Part shown: piece after piece, positions 28,580-38,254 of the stretch
How positions within the stretch are numbered: the stretch's first letter is position 1
Layout: each line of letters begins with the position of its first letter
NCBI RefSeq assembly: GCF_000422545.1
Contig: NZ_AULZ01000015.1
Coordinates: forward strand, 1 to 64,000
Direction of reading: 5' to 3'
Origin: Desulfocurvibacter africanus subsp. africanus DSM 2603
Lineage (GTDB): Bacteria; Desulfobacterota; Desulfovibrionia; Desulfovibrionales; Desulfovibrionaceae
DNA: 64,000 nt
Notes under the pieces: generated by a model
The model's database searches: none
What the model was told of the DNA's origin: nothing
What the model saw: the letters and a program-made list of their open reading frames with translations, nothing else
Made by a program: the position numbers and the translations under genes

Positions 28580-29566
28580 ATGCGCGATTCATCCCGTATC
28601 ACTTCCATGGGTTCGCTGGTGCTGGCCATGTTCATGGTGGGCAGCTCCGTGGTGGCCGGCCGGCTCATGGTCGAGGAACTGCCCGTATTCCTGGGCTCGG
28701 CCCTGCGCTTCGCGCTGGCCTCGGCCTTGCTCGTCCCCGCTCTGCTGTTCGTGGAGGGTGGCCTGCCCAGGCTGGGCAGGCGCACGTGGGCCATGCTGAC
28801 GGCCCAGTCCTTTCTTGGCTCCTTCGCCTTTACCGTGTTCCTGCTCAAGGGCCTGGCCCTGACCAGCCCGGCTTCGGCCGGCATCATCACCAGCGCCACT
28901 CCGGCCTTCATGGGCCTGGCCGCCTGGCTGTTCTTCAGAGAGCGGCCGCGCGGCAGGTCGCTGGCCGGCATCATTCTGGCCGTGATCGGCGTGCTGGCCA
29001 TCAACCTGGACAGCGTGGCGGGCGGAAGCGAGCTGGCTTCCCGGCCCGTGCTCGGCAACCTGCTGGTCCTGGCCGCCGTGGGCTGCGAAACGTTGTTCCT
29101 GCTCGTGCGCAAGGCCCTGCCCGAAGATAGGCGGCATTTGTCGCCCCTGGCAGTGTCCACGCTTTTGTCGCTGCTGGGCTTGGCCTTCTTCCTGCCCGCC
29201 GGCCTGTGGGAAGCCTGGCATTACGGCTGGCCGGTGGCCGGCCTGGAAGCCTGGCTGGCCGTGGTCTGGTATGCAGTGGTCATCACCGTGGGCGCATACT
29301 TCTTCTGGTTCTGGGGCGTGATGCGCGTGGACGGCTCCATGGCCGGCGTGGCCACGGCGGCTTTGCCCCTAAGCTCCGTGGGTCTGTCGGCTCTGGTACT
29401 AGGCGAAAGGCCCACGGCAGGCATGCTGGTCGGCTGCGCACTGGTGCTGGCGGGCATCCTGGCCGTCTCCGGCGTGCGCCTTCCAAAGCGGTTCGGCGCA
29501 GGCAATCCGAATGGCTTGCGCACGAGAGAAGCACGCGCCGAAAGCTGTAAGTCGGAGAAATGCTGA
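28580..29566 (+). CDS. DMT-superfamily (EamA) transporter
   Basis: 328-aa inner-membrane protein with ten predicted membrane segments in two EamA repeats (about 10-145 and 165-300; GLALTSPASAGIITSATPAF, and a second half with GVATAALPLSSVGLSALVLGE, in part). Such proteins export amino acids, nucleosides or other metabolites; the substrate is not predictable. The strong AGGAGG Shine-Dalgarno overlaps the end of repeat copy 5. Likely controlled by the upstream AraC regulator (inference). The C-terminal tail after residue 305 is charged and cytoplasmic. Confidence 0.88.
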   Translation: MRDSSRITSMGSLVLAMFMVGSSVVAGRLMVEELPVFLGSALRFALASALLVPALLFVEGGLPRLGRRTWAMLTAQSFLGSFAFTVFLLKGLALTSPASAGIITSATPAFMGLAAWLFFRERPRGRSLAGIILAVIGVLAINLDSVAGGSELASRPVLGNLLVLAAVGCETLFLLVRKALPEDRRHLSPLAVSTLLSLLGLAFFLPAGLWEAWHYGWPVAGLEAWLAVVWYAVVITVGAYFFWFWGVMRVDGSMAGVATAALPLSSVGLSALVLGERPTAGMLVGCALVLAGILAVSGVRLPKRFGAGNPNGLRTREARAESCKSEKC

Positions 29567-29733
29567 CAGCCCATCTTCAGCCGATAGTGCGGCGGCCCAG
29601 CCTCATGCCTGCGTAATACTCGGTCCGACAGCGATTCGATCCTGCGGCCTATTGCCTGGCCAAGCCATTATGGCAGTGTAGTCTCGCGGCCTCCCTCCCG
29701 GCAGGCCGTAAGGTGTGCACAGGAGGAGCTGGC

Positions 29734-29886
29734 ATGGGTCTGCAGTCACGCACAAGCGGCCGGTACAGTCTTGAAAGAGGCGATCCGCCCCGTAACGACA
29801 TCTTCGGCTTGCTGCGGGCCATACTGGCTCTGGTGGCCTACGCCGTGCTTACGGGCTTGGCCGCCGAAGCGGCCCTGCCGTTCTGA
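29734..29886 (+). CDS. 50-aa membrane-anchored small protein
   Basis: Small gene with AGGAGG seven bases before ATG. Residues 1-22 are polar (MGLQSRTSGRYSLERGDPPR), and residues ~23-48 form one hydrophobic segment (DIFGLLRAILALVAYAVLTG) ending in PF. No family recognised. It stands alone between the DMT exporter and a minus-strand lipoprotein gene; the rest of 29567-29987 holds nothing recognised. Confidence 0.65.
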   Translation: MGLQSRTSGRYSLERGDPPRNDIFGLLRAILALVAYAVLTGLAAEAALPF

Positions 29887-29987
29887 GCCCGGTTCGCGTT
29901 CCGCGTAGGCCATGGCGCCTTGCCTCGGGCCATTCGGGCCCAAGGGGCTTGCGGGCGGAATATAATCGCTGACGGCCTCTGCAGGAC

Positions 29988-30096
29988 TTAGAGCGTTTTG
30001 CGCAAGAACCGGCAAAAACCGGAAGGGCTTTGCCCTCCCGGACCCTCCCGCCAGGGACATGATTCCCCTGGATCCCCTCAAAAGCAATCTCCCCTA
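29988..30096 (-). repeat. Second dispersed repeat family, copy 2
   Basis: Ends TTAGAGCGTTTTGCGC and AAAAGCAATCTCCCCTAG. The core has AAGGGCTTTGCCCTCCC and CCAGGGACATGATTCCCCTGG, i.e. the same core as the copy at 23163-23274 read from the other strand. Its right end supplies the TAG stop codon of the gene at 30094-30933. Confidence 0.85.
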
Positions 30097-30933
30097 GCGT
30101 GCAGCCTTGGTCACGTATCTGATGTGCATCTTGCCGAACTCCGCCTCGTTGCTCAAAACCATACCGGCTTCCCCCAGCAAGGGGAGCATCGTTTCAGCAT
30201 CGAATACGGTATAGGAAGACAAGCTCATGTCAAAGGGCAGGCCTTGCCCGTCCGCAGCCGTCCGCCTTGCTCTCTTTTCCTCGAAATGTCCTTTTACAAG
30301 CAAGGATTTCCTGCCCTCATGGTAGGTGAACCCATCGAGAATCTCAGGAATCTTACCATTTCCATTTATCGGCTTGAAGACTTCCGCGGATGCTCCGAAA
30401 TCAAAATGCAGGAGAGTATCACCACTTTTCACGGCGTTTGGATTCAGCGGAGCGATGTTCTTCCTGGGATCGAAACTGGCGACCAGCTCCGCATATTCCG
30501 CACTGCCCCGTCTCAGGCCATTACGCTCGAAGGCCGGCAGCGAGATTTCATATTCGTGCACATTGCCCAGAGCGTCAGTCAGAATCCGGCAAATAAAGAT
30601 GGGGATATCGGCATGCATTGTTTTCCCGTTCCGGGTCAGCTTGTGGCTTGTCGTTGTCCAGAGCAGCTTGTCGCCGGACTGCTCGGCACGGGACTCCATG
30701 TCCATCTCGAAATCCGTGAAGGTTTCCTCGCCCGTCAGCAGGTTCCGCGTATACATGCGCAGCTCGAAGAGCATGGCTGAAGAGGCGGGCTTGTAGCGGA
30801 ATGCCTGCGGGACCGTGATGGGGGAGACATGTCCGGTGTATGACGGCTGCTCCATTGACAGCAGCCGCTCCTGCCTGGAGAGCCCGCATCCGGCCAGCAA
30901 GAGCACGAGCGCGCAGAGAAGAGCTTGCCTCAT
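30094..30933 (-). CDS. Putative lipoprotein of unknown function
   Basis: 279 aa. Lipoprotein signal MRQALLCALVLLLAGC with lipobox LLAG|C at Cys16. The mature protein has an extended beta-rich composition (for example TTTSHKLTRNGKTMHADIPI, then EYEISLPAFERNG) and no further membrane segment. Family not recognised. AGGAGG precedes the ATG. The stop codon is the terminal TAG of a dispersed repeat, so the C-terminus may have been set by the insertion. Confidence 0.7.
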   Translation of the reverse strand: MRQALLCALVLLLAGCGLSRQERLLSMEQPSYTGHVSPITVPQAFRYKPASSAMLFELRMYTRNLLTGEETFTDFEMDMESRAEQSGDKLLWTTTSHKLTRNGKTMHADIPIFICRILTDALGNVHEYEISLPAFERNGLRRGSAEYAELVASFDPRKNIAPLNPNAVKSGDTLLHFDFGASAEVFKPINGNGKIPEILDGFTYHEGRKSLLVKGHFEEKRARRTAADGQGLPFDMSLSSYTVFDAETMLPLLGEAGMVLSNEAEFGKMHIRYVTKAAR

Positions 30934-31547
30934 GGTTAATCCTCCTTTTTTGGAGTTATAGGCAAATGATTGGGAGCAATCAATAAAAGCTATTTAGCAT
31001 TGCCTTGAGCGTTGAAAGACGTGTTTTGCACGTAGCGGGGAGCCAGCTTCTCTACTTTTTATGAACGTCTTTCCAGCCCTACATCAGGCCTCCGGGTGTA
31101 AGACAAGAGCACATGGCTCTCCAAGCGCGTTTCAGCTTGTGTTCCGGCCATAGAGCATGCATCTCGCCCGGCCGAAGATGCTAACCTGAAAGTCAATGGC
31201 CGGTGGCAACTCTTGGCGGAGCAGAAGAGGTTCAGCGCGGGCAACTAATTAGGCCAACAAGGTAGGAAGAAAAACATGGTCAGCAGGAGCAGCAGCCCCA
31301 TGGCGGACACTTTGGCTGTCTCCAGATGGAGGCAACTGCAGAAGCAGGAGATAGACACTCGGCAGATATGACAGGTAGAGGGCCAACATGATGGCTAAAC
31401 CAGGCAGATGCTGGATTGCTAAATGTGCATTCTGATAAGGTTTCTGTGAGGTTGCGTATTTATTTTTGCTCACATATCTACGGAGCTCCATGAAATTGAT
31501 CTAGCCAAGACAATCTATCATACTCCTAAATATAAAAAGGAGAGACA
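30934..31547. other. 614-bp intergenic region, no supported gene
   Basis: Relatively AT-rich. Two minus-strand ORFs (61 and 80 codons) lack Shine-Dalgarno sequences and recognisable domains; the second has a hydrophobic stretch, but nothing else supports it. The region ends in the strong ribosome-binding site of the next gene. Confidence 0.6.
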
Positions 31548-31565
31548 ATGCCTCTTCCATAAGCC

Positions 31566-32444
31566 TTGCAAGGCGACAAATGGACAGCGGTCACTGCCCG
31601 CAATGCGCTACCCCTGCTCATATGGTGCGCCAAGAACGGTAGAGCTATCACCTATGGCCGGCTTGATCGGGAGATTGTGAACAGGGGGCTTGGGCATCAT
31701 GTCATGGCTGTTCAGTATGGATATCCTGCGGGAGCAATCGGAGATGCCTTGATCGAAACAGGAGCAGAGTGGGGCGAGCCGATACCGCCTCTCAATGCTC
31801 TAGTAGTCAATGCAAAGGATGGTCTTCCCGGCAGAGGGGTAAATTACTACCTGAGAAGATATTCCAAGTCTGAAAACGTTGACTATATGTCGGAAGACGA
31901 GAAGCGAGCCGTTGTCGACGAGATTCAAGGGGAAATCTTTTCTTATGGCCGCTGGGATGAAATCCTGAAGAAGTATGGCCTGCGGCCTGTCCGAGACGGC
32001 CTAGCAGATGAAGCAGCGGACCATGACGAGATTGCGCCACCGGTGAGAGGGGGTTGGTCTTCCGAGGGGGAGAGCAAGGAACATAAAGCCTTGAAGGATT
32101 TCGTCGCAACAAATCCGCACGTTGTAGGCCTCCCACGCAATTGCAGGAACTGTCGCAAGGAATACCTGTTCGCTACTGGCGATAAAGCGGATGTCGTATT
32201 CGAGACTGAGAACGGATATCTTGGCGTTGAAGTCAAATCCAACATTTCCAATGACGCTGATATCAACCGCGGACTGTTTCAGGCAATAAAGTATCAGGCA
32301 TTGCTCCGGTCTGAGCAAAAGGCGGCACTTTTGCCACCAACAGCACGCGCAGTGCTCGTAACCGAAAGGGACCTCCCTGCTGAATTGCAAAATCTCGCCG
32401 ATATCCTCGGAATATTCGTGTACATAGTATCGGTGAACAGTTGA
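31566..32444 (+). CDS. PD-(D/E)XK-like nuclease-fold protein with an early in-frame stop
   Basis: 292 aa if read from the TTG at 31566. The N-terminal part (residues ~1-110) contains ITYGRLDREIVNRG and PPLNALVVNAKDGLPGRGVN, a winged-helix-like module seen in restriction-type proteins. The C-terminal part (~165-292) has the features of a PD-(D/E)XK core: EHKALKDF (Glu), GDKADVVF (Asp) and YLGVEVKSN (E-x-K). A role in DNA cleavage or defence is an inference. A near-perfect ribosome-binding site (AAGGAG, five bases, ATG at 31548) points to an original start six codons upstream, but codon 5 of that frame is TAA (31560-31562). The gene is either a fresh nonsense mutant or restarts at TTG. GC content is lower than in neighbours. 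Confidence 0.55.
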   Translation: MQGDKWTAVTARNALPLLIWCAKNGRAITYGRLDREIVNRGLGHHVMAVQYGYPAGAIGDALIETGAEWGEPIPPLNALVVNAKDGLPGRGVNYYLRRYSKSENVDYMSEDEKRAVVDEIQGEIFSYGRWDEILKKYGLRPVRDGLADEAADHDEIAPPVRGGWSSEGESKEHKALKDFVATNPHVVGLPRNCRNCRKEYLFATGDKADVVFETENGYLGVEVKSNISNDADINRGLFQAIKYQALLRSEQKAALLPPTARAVLVTERDLPAELQNLADILGIFVYIVSVNS

Positions 32445-32540
32445 AGCTTGAGGCGGCTGCCGCCTTACAGCCGAGCTCCGTCGATAGCCTTCAACGGAGT
32501 ACCCGGGTTTGGCCGCCAACGTTGCCATCATCCGTGCATT

Positions 32541-32561
32541 TGCATAGATAAAATCTATGCA
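32541..32561. promoter_or_regulatory. Hairpin/inverted repeat upstream of the selenoprotein gene
   Basis: TGCATAGAT-AAA-ATCTATGCA, a perfect 9-bp stem 21 bp before the ATG at 32583 and just ahead of the Shine-Dalgarno GGAGG. It could be an operator, a 5'-UTR hairpin, or the terminator of the gene upstream (no T-tract). Confidence 0.5.
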
Positions 32562-32582
32562 ATTCACTGGAGGTTATCGGTA

Positions 32583-32903
32583 ATGCAAATACTCATCGTG
32601 CTGTCCAGCCAGGATCCCGAGATCAAATGGAATGCCTTGCGCTTGGGCAATTTCCTGCTCAACGAGGGCGAGGAGGTAACTGTTTTCCTCAATGGCGGGG
32701 CAACCGACCTGCTGGTCGGCGACTGCGAGACATTCCCCATCGCCGAACAGGCCAAGCTGTTCACGCTTTCCGAAGGCGTGTTGGCTGCCTGAGGCAAGTG
32801 CATGGCCCTCCACGGCGTGGAGGAGAACGGACTCATCACTTTGTCCAACATGAAATTTCTTTATGAGCAGGTGCAGAAGGCTGACAAAATACTGAACTAC
32901 TGA
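32583..32903 (+). CDS. DsrE-like selenoprotein (UGA read as selenocysteine at residue 70)
   Basis: 106 aa when the in-frame TGA at 32790-32792 is read as Sec70. The protein starts MQILIVLSSQDPEIKWNALR and has the alpha/beta fold of DsrE/YchN-type small sulfur-relay proteins: a first strand ILIVLSS, the helix after DPEIKWNALRLG, the strand EVTVFLNGG, and then the redox loop EGVLAA-U-GKC at the position where relatives have a Cys. The codons after TGA stay in frame for 36 residues (GKCMALHGVEENGLITLSNM, in part) to a TGA at 32901-32903, giving the normal length of the family. A SECIS-like hairpin follows the TGA. selA and selB lie in the same window. DsrE-like selenoproteins have been described in other deltaproteobacteria. 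Without UGA decoding the product would stop at 69 aa, losing the redox motif. GGAGG precedes the ATG. The alternative is a nonsense mutation; the preserved frame and SECIS argue against it. Confidence 0.85.
32793..32830 (+). promoter_or_regulatory. SECIS-like element of the DsrE-like selenoprotein
   Basis: A 7-bp perfect stem CCTCCAC/GTGGAGG at 32807-32823 closes a GGC loop. The loop begins 21 nt after the UGA, within the 16-37-nt distance of bacterial SECIS elements, and the first two loop bases are G, as SelB requires. Confidence 0.75.
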
Positions 32904-33033
32904 CGCCCAGGCGCGGTTTCCCTCTTGGCCTGATTGACCCGCGCCGCTCTTGACCATTGCTTGCTCCTTGGCCTAACTATTACTTTTCTCGAATCTCTTA
33001 GCCAACCAACCGACCTGCCAAGGGGTTTCACTC

Positions 33034-33957
33034 ATGGTTCAGAAGTCCGATAAGATCTGGTTCGACGGCAAGCTAGTCCCCTGGGGCGAAGCGAACGTGC
33101 ATGTGCTCACCCACACCTTGCACTACGGCGTGGGCGTGTTCGAGGGCATCCGGGCTTACAAGTGCACGGACGGCCGTTCGGCTGTCTTCCGCCTCAAGGA
33201 GCACATGGACCGGCTTTTCGACTCGGCCAAGATCCTGCACATAACGATCCCCTACACCCGCGAGGCGATCATCAAGGCCATCGTGGAGACCCTGCAGGCC
33301 AATCAGATGGCCGAAGGCTACATCCGGCCCATCGTCTTCATCGGCGACGGCATGATGGGCGTGCATCCCGGCGATAACCCCATCCGCGTGGCCATCGCCA
33401 CCTGGCCCTGGGGCGCGTACCTGGGCGCCGAGGCCCTGGAGAAGGGCATCCGTGTGGCCACCTCCTCCTATATCCGCCATCACGTGAACATCATGATGAC
33501 CAAGGCCAAGGCCAGCGGCAATTACCTGAACTCGGTGCTTGCCAAGATGGAAGCCAAGGCCAACGGCTACGACGAGGCCGTCCTGCTCGATCCCGACGGC
33601 TATGTGGCCGAAGGCTCGGGCGAAAACATATTCCTCGTGCGCTCGGGCTACCTCAAGACCCCGCCACTGACCTCCATCCTGGAGGGCATCACGCGCAACT
33701 CGGTCATGACCCTGGCCGCCGACCTGGGCTACAAGGTCGTCGAGGAGCGCTTCACCCGCGACTACCTCTACGTGGCCGACGAGGCCTTTTTCACCGGCAC
33801 CGCGGCCGAGATCACGCCCATCCGCGAAGTGGACCGCCGCGTCATCGGCGAAGGCAAGGCCGGTCCCGTGGGCAAGAAGCTTCAGACCGAGTACTTCAAG
33901 GTGGTCAAGGGCGAAAACAAGAAATACGAGTCCTGGCTGCATTACTACAGCCTGTAG
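33034..33957 (+). CDS. ilvE: Branched-chain-amino-acid aminotransferase
   Basis: 307-aa fold-type IV PLP enzyme, the standard IlvE length. It interconverts Leu/Ile/Val and their 2-oxo acids with 2-oxoglutarate/glutamate. Visible motifs are [16 protein letters not shown] near the N-terminus, the PLP-lysine stretch [17 protein letters not shown] near residues 155-170, [14 protein letters not shown] and [18 protein letters not shown] precedes the ATG. A second class IV aminotransferase is encoded at 61227-62168. Convergent with the 3D-domain gene; a shared terminator lies between. Confidence 0.93.
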   Translation: MVQKSDKIWFDGKLVPWGEANVHVLTHTLHYGVGVFEGIRAYKCTDGRSAVFRLKEHMDRLFDSAKILHITIPYTREAIIKAIVETLQANQMAEGYIRPIVFIGDGMMGVHPGDNPIRVAIATWPWGAYLGAEALEKGIRVATSSYIRHHVNIMMTKAKASGNYLNSVLAKMEAKANGYDEAVLLDPDGYVAEGSGENIFLVRSGYLKTPPLTSILEGITRNSVMTLAADLGYKVVEERFTRDYLYVADEAFFTGTAAEITPIREVDRRVIGEGKAGPVGKKLQTEYFKVVKGENKKYESWLHYYSL

Positions 33958-33981
33958 TCTGCAAGTCGGCGATTTCACACA

Positions 33982-34013
33982 ACGGGGGGAAGCGGCAACG
34001 CTTTCTCCCGTTC
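33982..34013. terminator. Hairpin between convergent ilvE and the 3D-domain gene
   Basis: AACGGGGGGAAGCG-GCAA-CGCTTTCTCCCGTT with a few G:T pairs, followed by CGTCTTTT on the + strand. A likely bidirectional terminator without a strong T-tract. Confidence 0.65.
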
Positions 34014-34024
34014 GTCTTTTGGGG

Positions 34025-34594
34025 CTATGCATCTTTCTCGAGCGCAGTCTTCTCTGATTCGGCCTCCAGGATGTGGTGGCCCCATTCGATCTGAACCTTC
34101 TTTTTTCCCCAGCGCCTGGCGGCCTTGATGTCCTTTCCGTGATAGATGTCGATCCGCTTGGCGTAGCGTTTGTTCAACTTGTCCTTGACCAGATAGATGC
34201 CGGGCAGGCCCTTGATCCTCACGGGCGTATTGTGCTTGAGACCCAGCTTGATGAGGTCGCGGGACACGGCGATGCACTTCATGCCGGGCTTGAGCCTGTC
34301 ACCCCAGGCCGCGATGTCGGGCGTACTGTCGGTCTGTCCGCGGTGCGAGGTGTAGGCCGTGGCCGTGACAGTGAGCGCGCGCTGCTTGGACTTCTTGGCC
34401 AGGGATTCGCTGGGGGCGGGCTTTGGGCGTGCTGGTTTGGACGCCACGCTGTCTGGCGGGGCGGAGGGTATGATGGCAGGCTTGGCAGGCATGGGCTCAG
34501 CGGGTGGCGCGGTGAGCGTGGAACAGGCATTCAGGACGAGCAGCATGCAGGACAGGCTCAGTAAAAGCCGGAAACGTGATAGCGAACCGTTCAT
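34025..34594 (-). CDS. 3D-domain lipoprotein (copy B of a tandem pair)
   Basis: 189 aa. Lipoprotein signal with lipobox LNA|C at about Cys24, a Pro/Ala/Ser-rich linker (residues ~28-72), then a 3D (three-Asp, double-psi beta-barrel) domain from about 74 to 165: TVTATAYTSHRGQTDSTPDI, GDRLKPGMKCIAVSRDL and KRIDIYHG. 3D domains occur in resuscitation-promoting factors, MltA-like murein hydrolases and related cell-wall proteins, and the three Asp residues are present. A homologous gene lies immediately upstream on the same strand. Confidence 0.82.
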   Translation of the reverse strand: MNGSLSRFRLLLSLSCMLLVLNACSTLTAPPAEPMPAKPAIIPSAPPDSVASKPARPKPAPSESLAKKSKQRALTVTATAYTSHRGQTDSTPDIAAWGDRLKPGMKCIAVSRDLIKLGLKHNTPVRIKGLPGIYLVKDKLNKRYAKRIDIYHGKDIKAARRWGKKKVQIEWGHHILEAESEKTALEKDA

Positions 34595-34830
34595 GGCAGC
34601 GCTTCCTCGATGTGTTTGTGCGCACGAGTTGGGCGCGATGTGCAGGTATCGTCCGCGAAACGGGTCTGCGGACGTGTTTTGCGGGTAGTAGTGCAGCAGG
34701 TGTGCCGAATAGAGACCGCGGAAAACACGATGCAGGCCTGTAGGGGCGTGGTTCGTCAGAGCCGATCGCGTGGCGGATCAAAAGTGCGTGCTGACTATCC
34801 CGGCAAAACTGGTGGATTGTCCGCGTGGAT

Positions 34831-34960
34831 CTAGAGCAGATTGCTTTTAAGACGCCCTCTCCGGCGTTGACGGCGCAAGTGAATTGCGCCTACGCCTACA
34901 CGGCGGCAAACCATGCCGCCGCATGGTTTGCAGAGCATTTTCAAAAGCAAAATGCTCTAT
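34831..34960 (-). repeat. Dispersed multi-hairpin repeat, copy 6
   Basis: Reverse-oriented full copy. Main stem GCAAACCATGC/GCATGGTTTGC, a paired G:C to A:T change relative to most copies. It sits between the two 3D-domain genes, and its end provides the TAG stop codon of copy A. The 230 bp between it and copy B contain the duplicated upstream region of copy B. Confidence 0.9.
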
Positions 34961-35574
34961 TGAAGAGCCCCATGAAAAGGGTATGGGGGAGGTCGATGGG
35001 TGGATTGGAAGTAAAGGAAGTGGCGGATCGCGGGAATTGGAGCAGGCTTCAATTCCGCAGTCGCCTCCAGCCATTCAATCAGCACCTTTCTCTTTCCCCA
35101 CTGCTTCGCGGCCTGCACGTCCAGCCCATGATAGATGTCGATGCGCTTGGTCCAGCGCTTGTGCAGCTTGTCCTTGACCAGGTACACTCCAGGTAATCCC
35201 TTAATCCGCACGGGCGTGTTGCGCGTCAGCCCCATTTTGAGCAAATCACGCGATACGGCGATGCATCGCATGCCTGGCTTCAGCGTGTCGCCCCAGGCGG
35301 CGAGAGAGGGATTCTGGTTGGTTTGGTAGCGGTGAGAGGTGTAGGCCGTGGCCGTTACCGCAAGGGTCCGCTTGGTCGCGCCGGCCGGAGAGCCGTTCGT
35401 CTCGGGTTGAGGTTGGACAGGCTGCTTGGACGGACTGGATCGGTCGGATGTGTGTGGAAGTTTGTCACGAGGCACAGAGGGTGGAGGCGCGGCCATGCTG
35501 GCGCATACATGCAGGACGAGCAGCATGCAGGACAGACCCAGCAGAAGCAGAAAGCGAAAGAGCGGACCGTTCAT
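34957..35574 (-). CDS. 3D-domain lipoprotein (copy A of a tandem pair), C-terminus altered by a repeat
   Basis: 205 aa, same layout as copy B: signal peptide with lipobox near LHV|C, a low-complexity linker, then a 3D domain (VTATAYTSHRYQTNQNPSLA, GDTLKPGMRCIAVSRDL, KRIDIYHGLDV). After the domain (IEWLEATAELKPAPIP onward) the sequence is unlike copy B and runs about 35 residues to a TAG that is the terminus of repeat copy 6. The 5' flanks of both genes are also similar over more than 100 bp, so the duplication included the promoter. Confidence 0.8.
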   Translation of the reverse strand: MNGPLFRFLLLLGLSCMLLVLHVCASMAAPPPSVPRDKLPHTSDRSSPSKQPVQPQPETNGSPAGATKRTLAVTATAYTSHRYQTNQNPSLAAWGDTLKPGMRCIAVSRDLLKMGLTRNTPVRIKGLPGVYLVKDKLHKRWTKRIDIYHGLDVQAAKQWGKRKVLIEWLEATAELKPAPIPAIRHFLYFQSTHRPPPYPFHGALQ

Positions 35575-35777
35575 GGCAGCGCTTCCTCAATGTGGTTGGT
35601 GCGCACGAGGTGGGCGCGATGTGCAAGTATCGTCCGCAAAGCAGGCTCACGGATGTGTCTTGCGTAGGTAATGCAGCAGGTATGCCGATATGCCGCATCA
35701 CTGCGGGTATGCAGCGGCTGCGCATCGGGGGGAGTTAGCGCTATGGAAAGGGATGAGGAAGGAGAAAGCCGAGGGGC

Positions 35778-35812
35778 GAAAAAAAGCCCCGTCCGGCTGA
35801 CCGGACGGGGCT
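35778..35812 (-). terminator. Rho-independent terminator of the RRM gene
   Basis: On the - strand AAGCCCCGTCCGG-TCAG-CCGGACGGGGCTT is followed by TTTTTCG. A 13-bp perfect stem, 40 bp after the stop codon. Confidence 0.93.
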
Positions 35813-35850
35813 TGGGATAGCCTATGCGTGCGCTTAGTCCGCGCCTGCGA

Positions 35851-36165
35851 CTACCAGCGCTCGCGACGCTGGCCGCCGGCTCCGCCGCCGAAGCCGCCGC
35901 CGCTGCCGCCTTCGCGACGGGGCTTCTGCTGGGCCTCGTTCACTTTGAGGGTGCGGCCGCCAAAGCTGGCGCCGTTCAAAGCCTGCTCAGCAGAAGTGGC
36001 GCCGTCGGCATCCATTTCCACGAAACCGAAGCCGCGGGGACGGCCCGTCTCGCGGTCCGAGATGAGCTTCACGGAGTTAACGTTGCCATGGGTGGCAAAC
36101 AGGTTGCGGATGTCGTCCTCGGTGGCGGTAAAAGGCAGGTTGCCGACGTACAGATTCTTGGTCAT
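35851..36165 (-). CDS. Glycine-rich RNA-binding protein (RRM)
   Basis: 104 aa from the ATG at 36165; the longer open frame to 36288 is non-homologous. A single RRM spans residues 1-80 with RNP2 (LYVGNLPF, residues 4-11) and RNP1 (RGFGFVEM, residues 44-51), then a glycine-rich tail (GGSGGGFGGGAGGQRRERW). Such bacterial RRM proteins (Rbp type) are abundant, often cold-induced RNA chaperones. The 5' region from 36166 to 36433 is AT-rich and could hold a long 5' UTR. Followed by a strong terminator. Confidence 0.9.
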   Translation of the reverse strand: MTKNLYVGNLPFTATEDDIRNLFATHGNVNSVKLISDRETGRPRGFGFVEMDADGATSAEQALNGASFGGRTLKVNEAQQKPRREGGSGGGFGGGAGGQRRERW

Positions 36166-36433
36166 CGAGCTGTGCTCCATTCGAAATTTTCCGCATTCTT
36201 CGTAGTCATCTGGAGCGAAGCACGGCTTGTCCAAGAATCGACTCGAATACTGCGCGAATTCAACTGGCGGGGAAAATAAGACCTTCACGAAAAACTTGCA
36301 AGAGGAAAAACGTATTTCTGGTAACTATTTTCTGAAATTGAAGGGACATGCAAGCAGGGCAAGGCCTGGCCGAGAAAAACAGCGGGACAGCCACTTTATA
36401 ATGCGAGGCAAAAAGCCGAAATAGTTCAACGCG

Positions 36434-36462
36434 AAAAGGCGGAGAGCATTGCCCTCCGCCTT
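36434..36462 (-). terminator. Rho-independent terminator of glnS
   Basis: On the - strand AAGGCGGAG/CTCCGCCTT (9 bp) is followed by TTTTCG, 50 bp after the glnS stop. The remaining 270 bp up to the RRM gene hold no gene. Confidence 0.85.
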
Positions 36463-36513
36463 GAGATATCATGAGGCGTCGACCTCGGATCAGAGTGCTG
36501 AACGTCGCCTGCG

Positions 36514-38205
<1,692 letters not shown>

Positions 38206-38254
38206 GGGAGGTCCTTTTGTTGCTGCAGTCCTGGGTTCAGGGCCCAGGCCTTAA

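Noticed and set aside
31249-31491. An 80-codon minus-strand ORF with a hydrophobic stretch.
   Set aside because: No Shine-Dalgarno and no conserved motif; only one hydrophobic stretch supports it.
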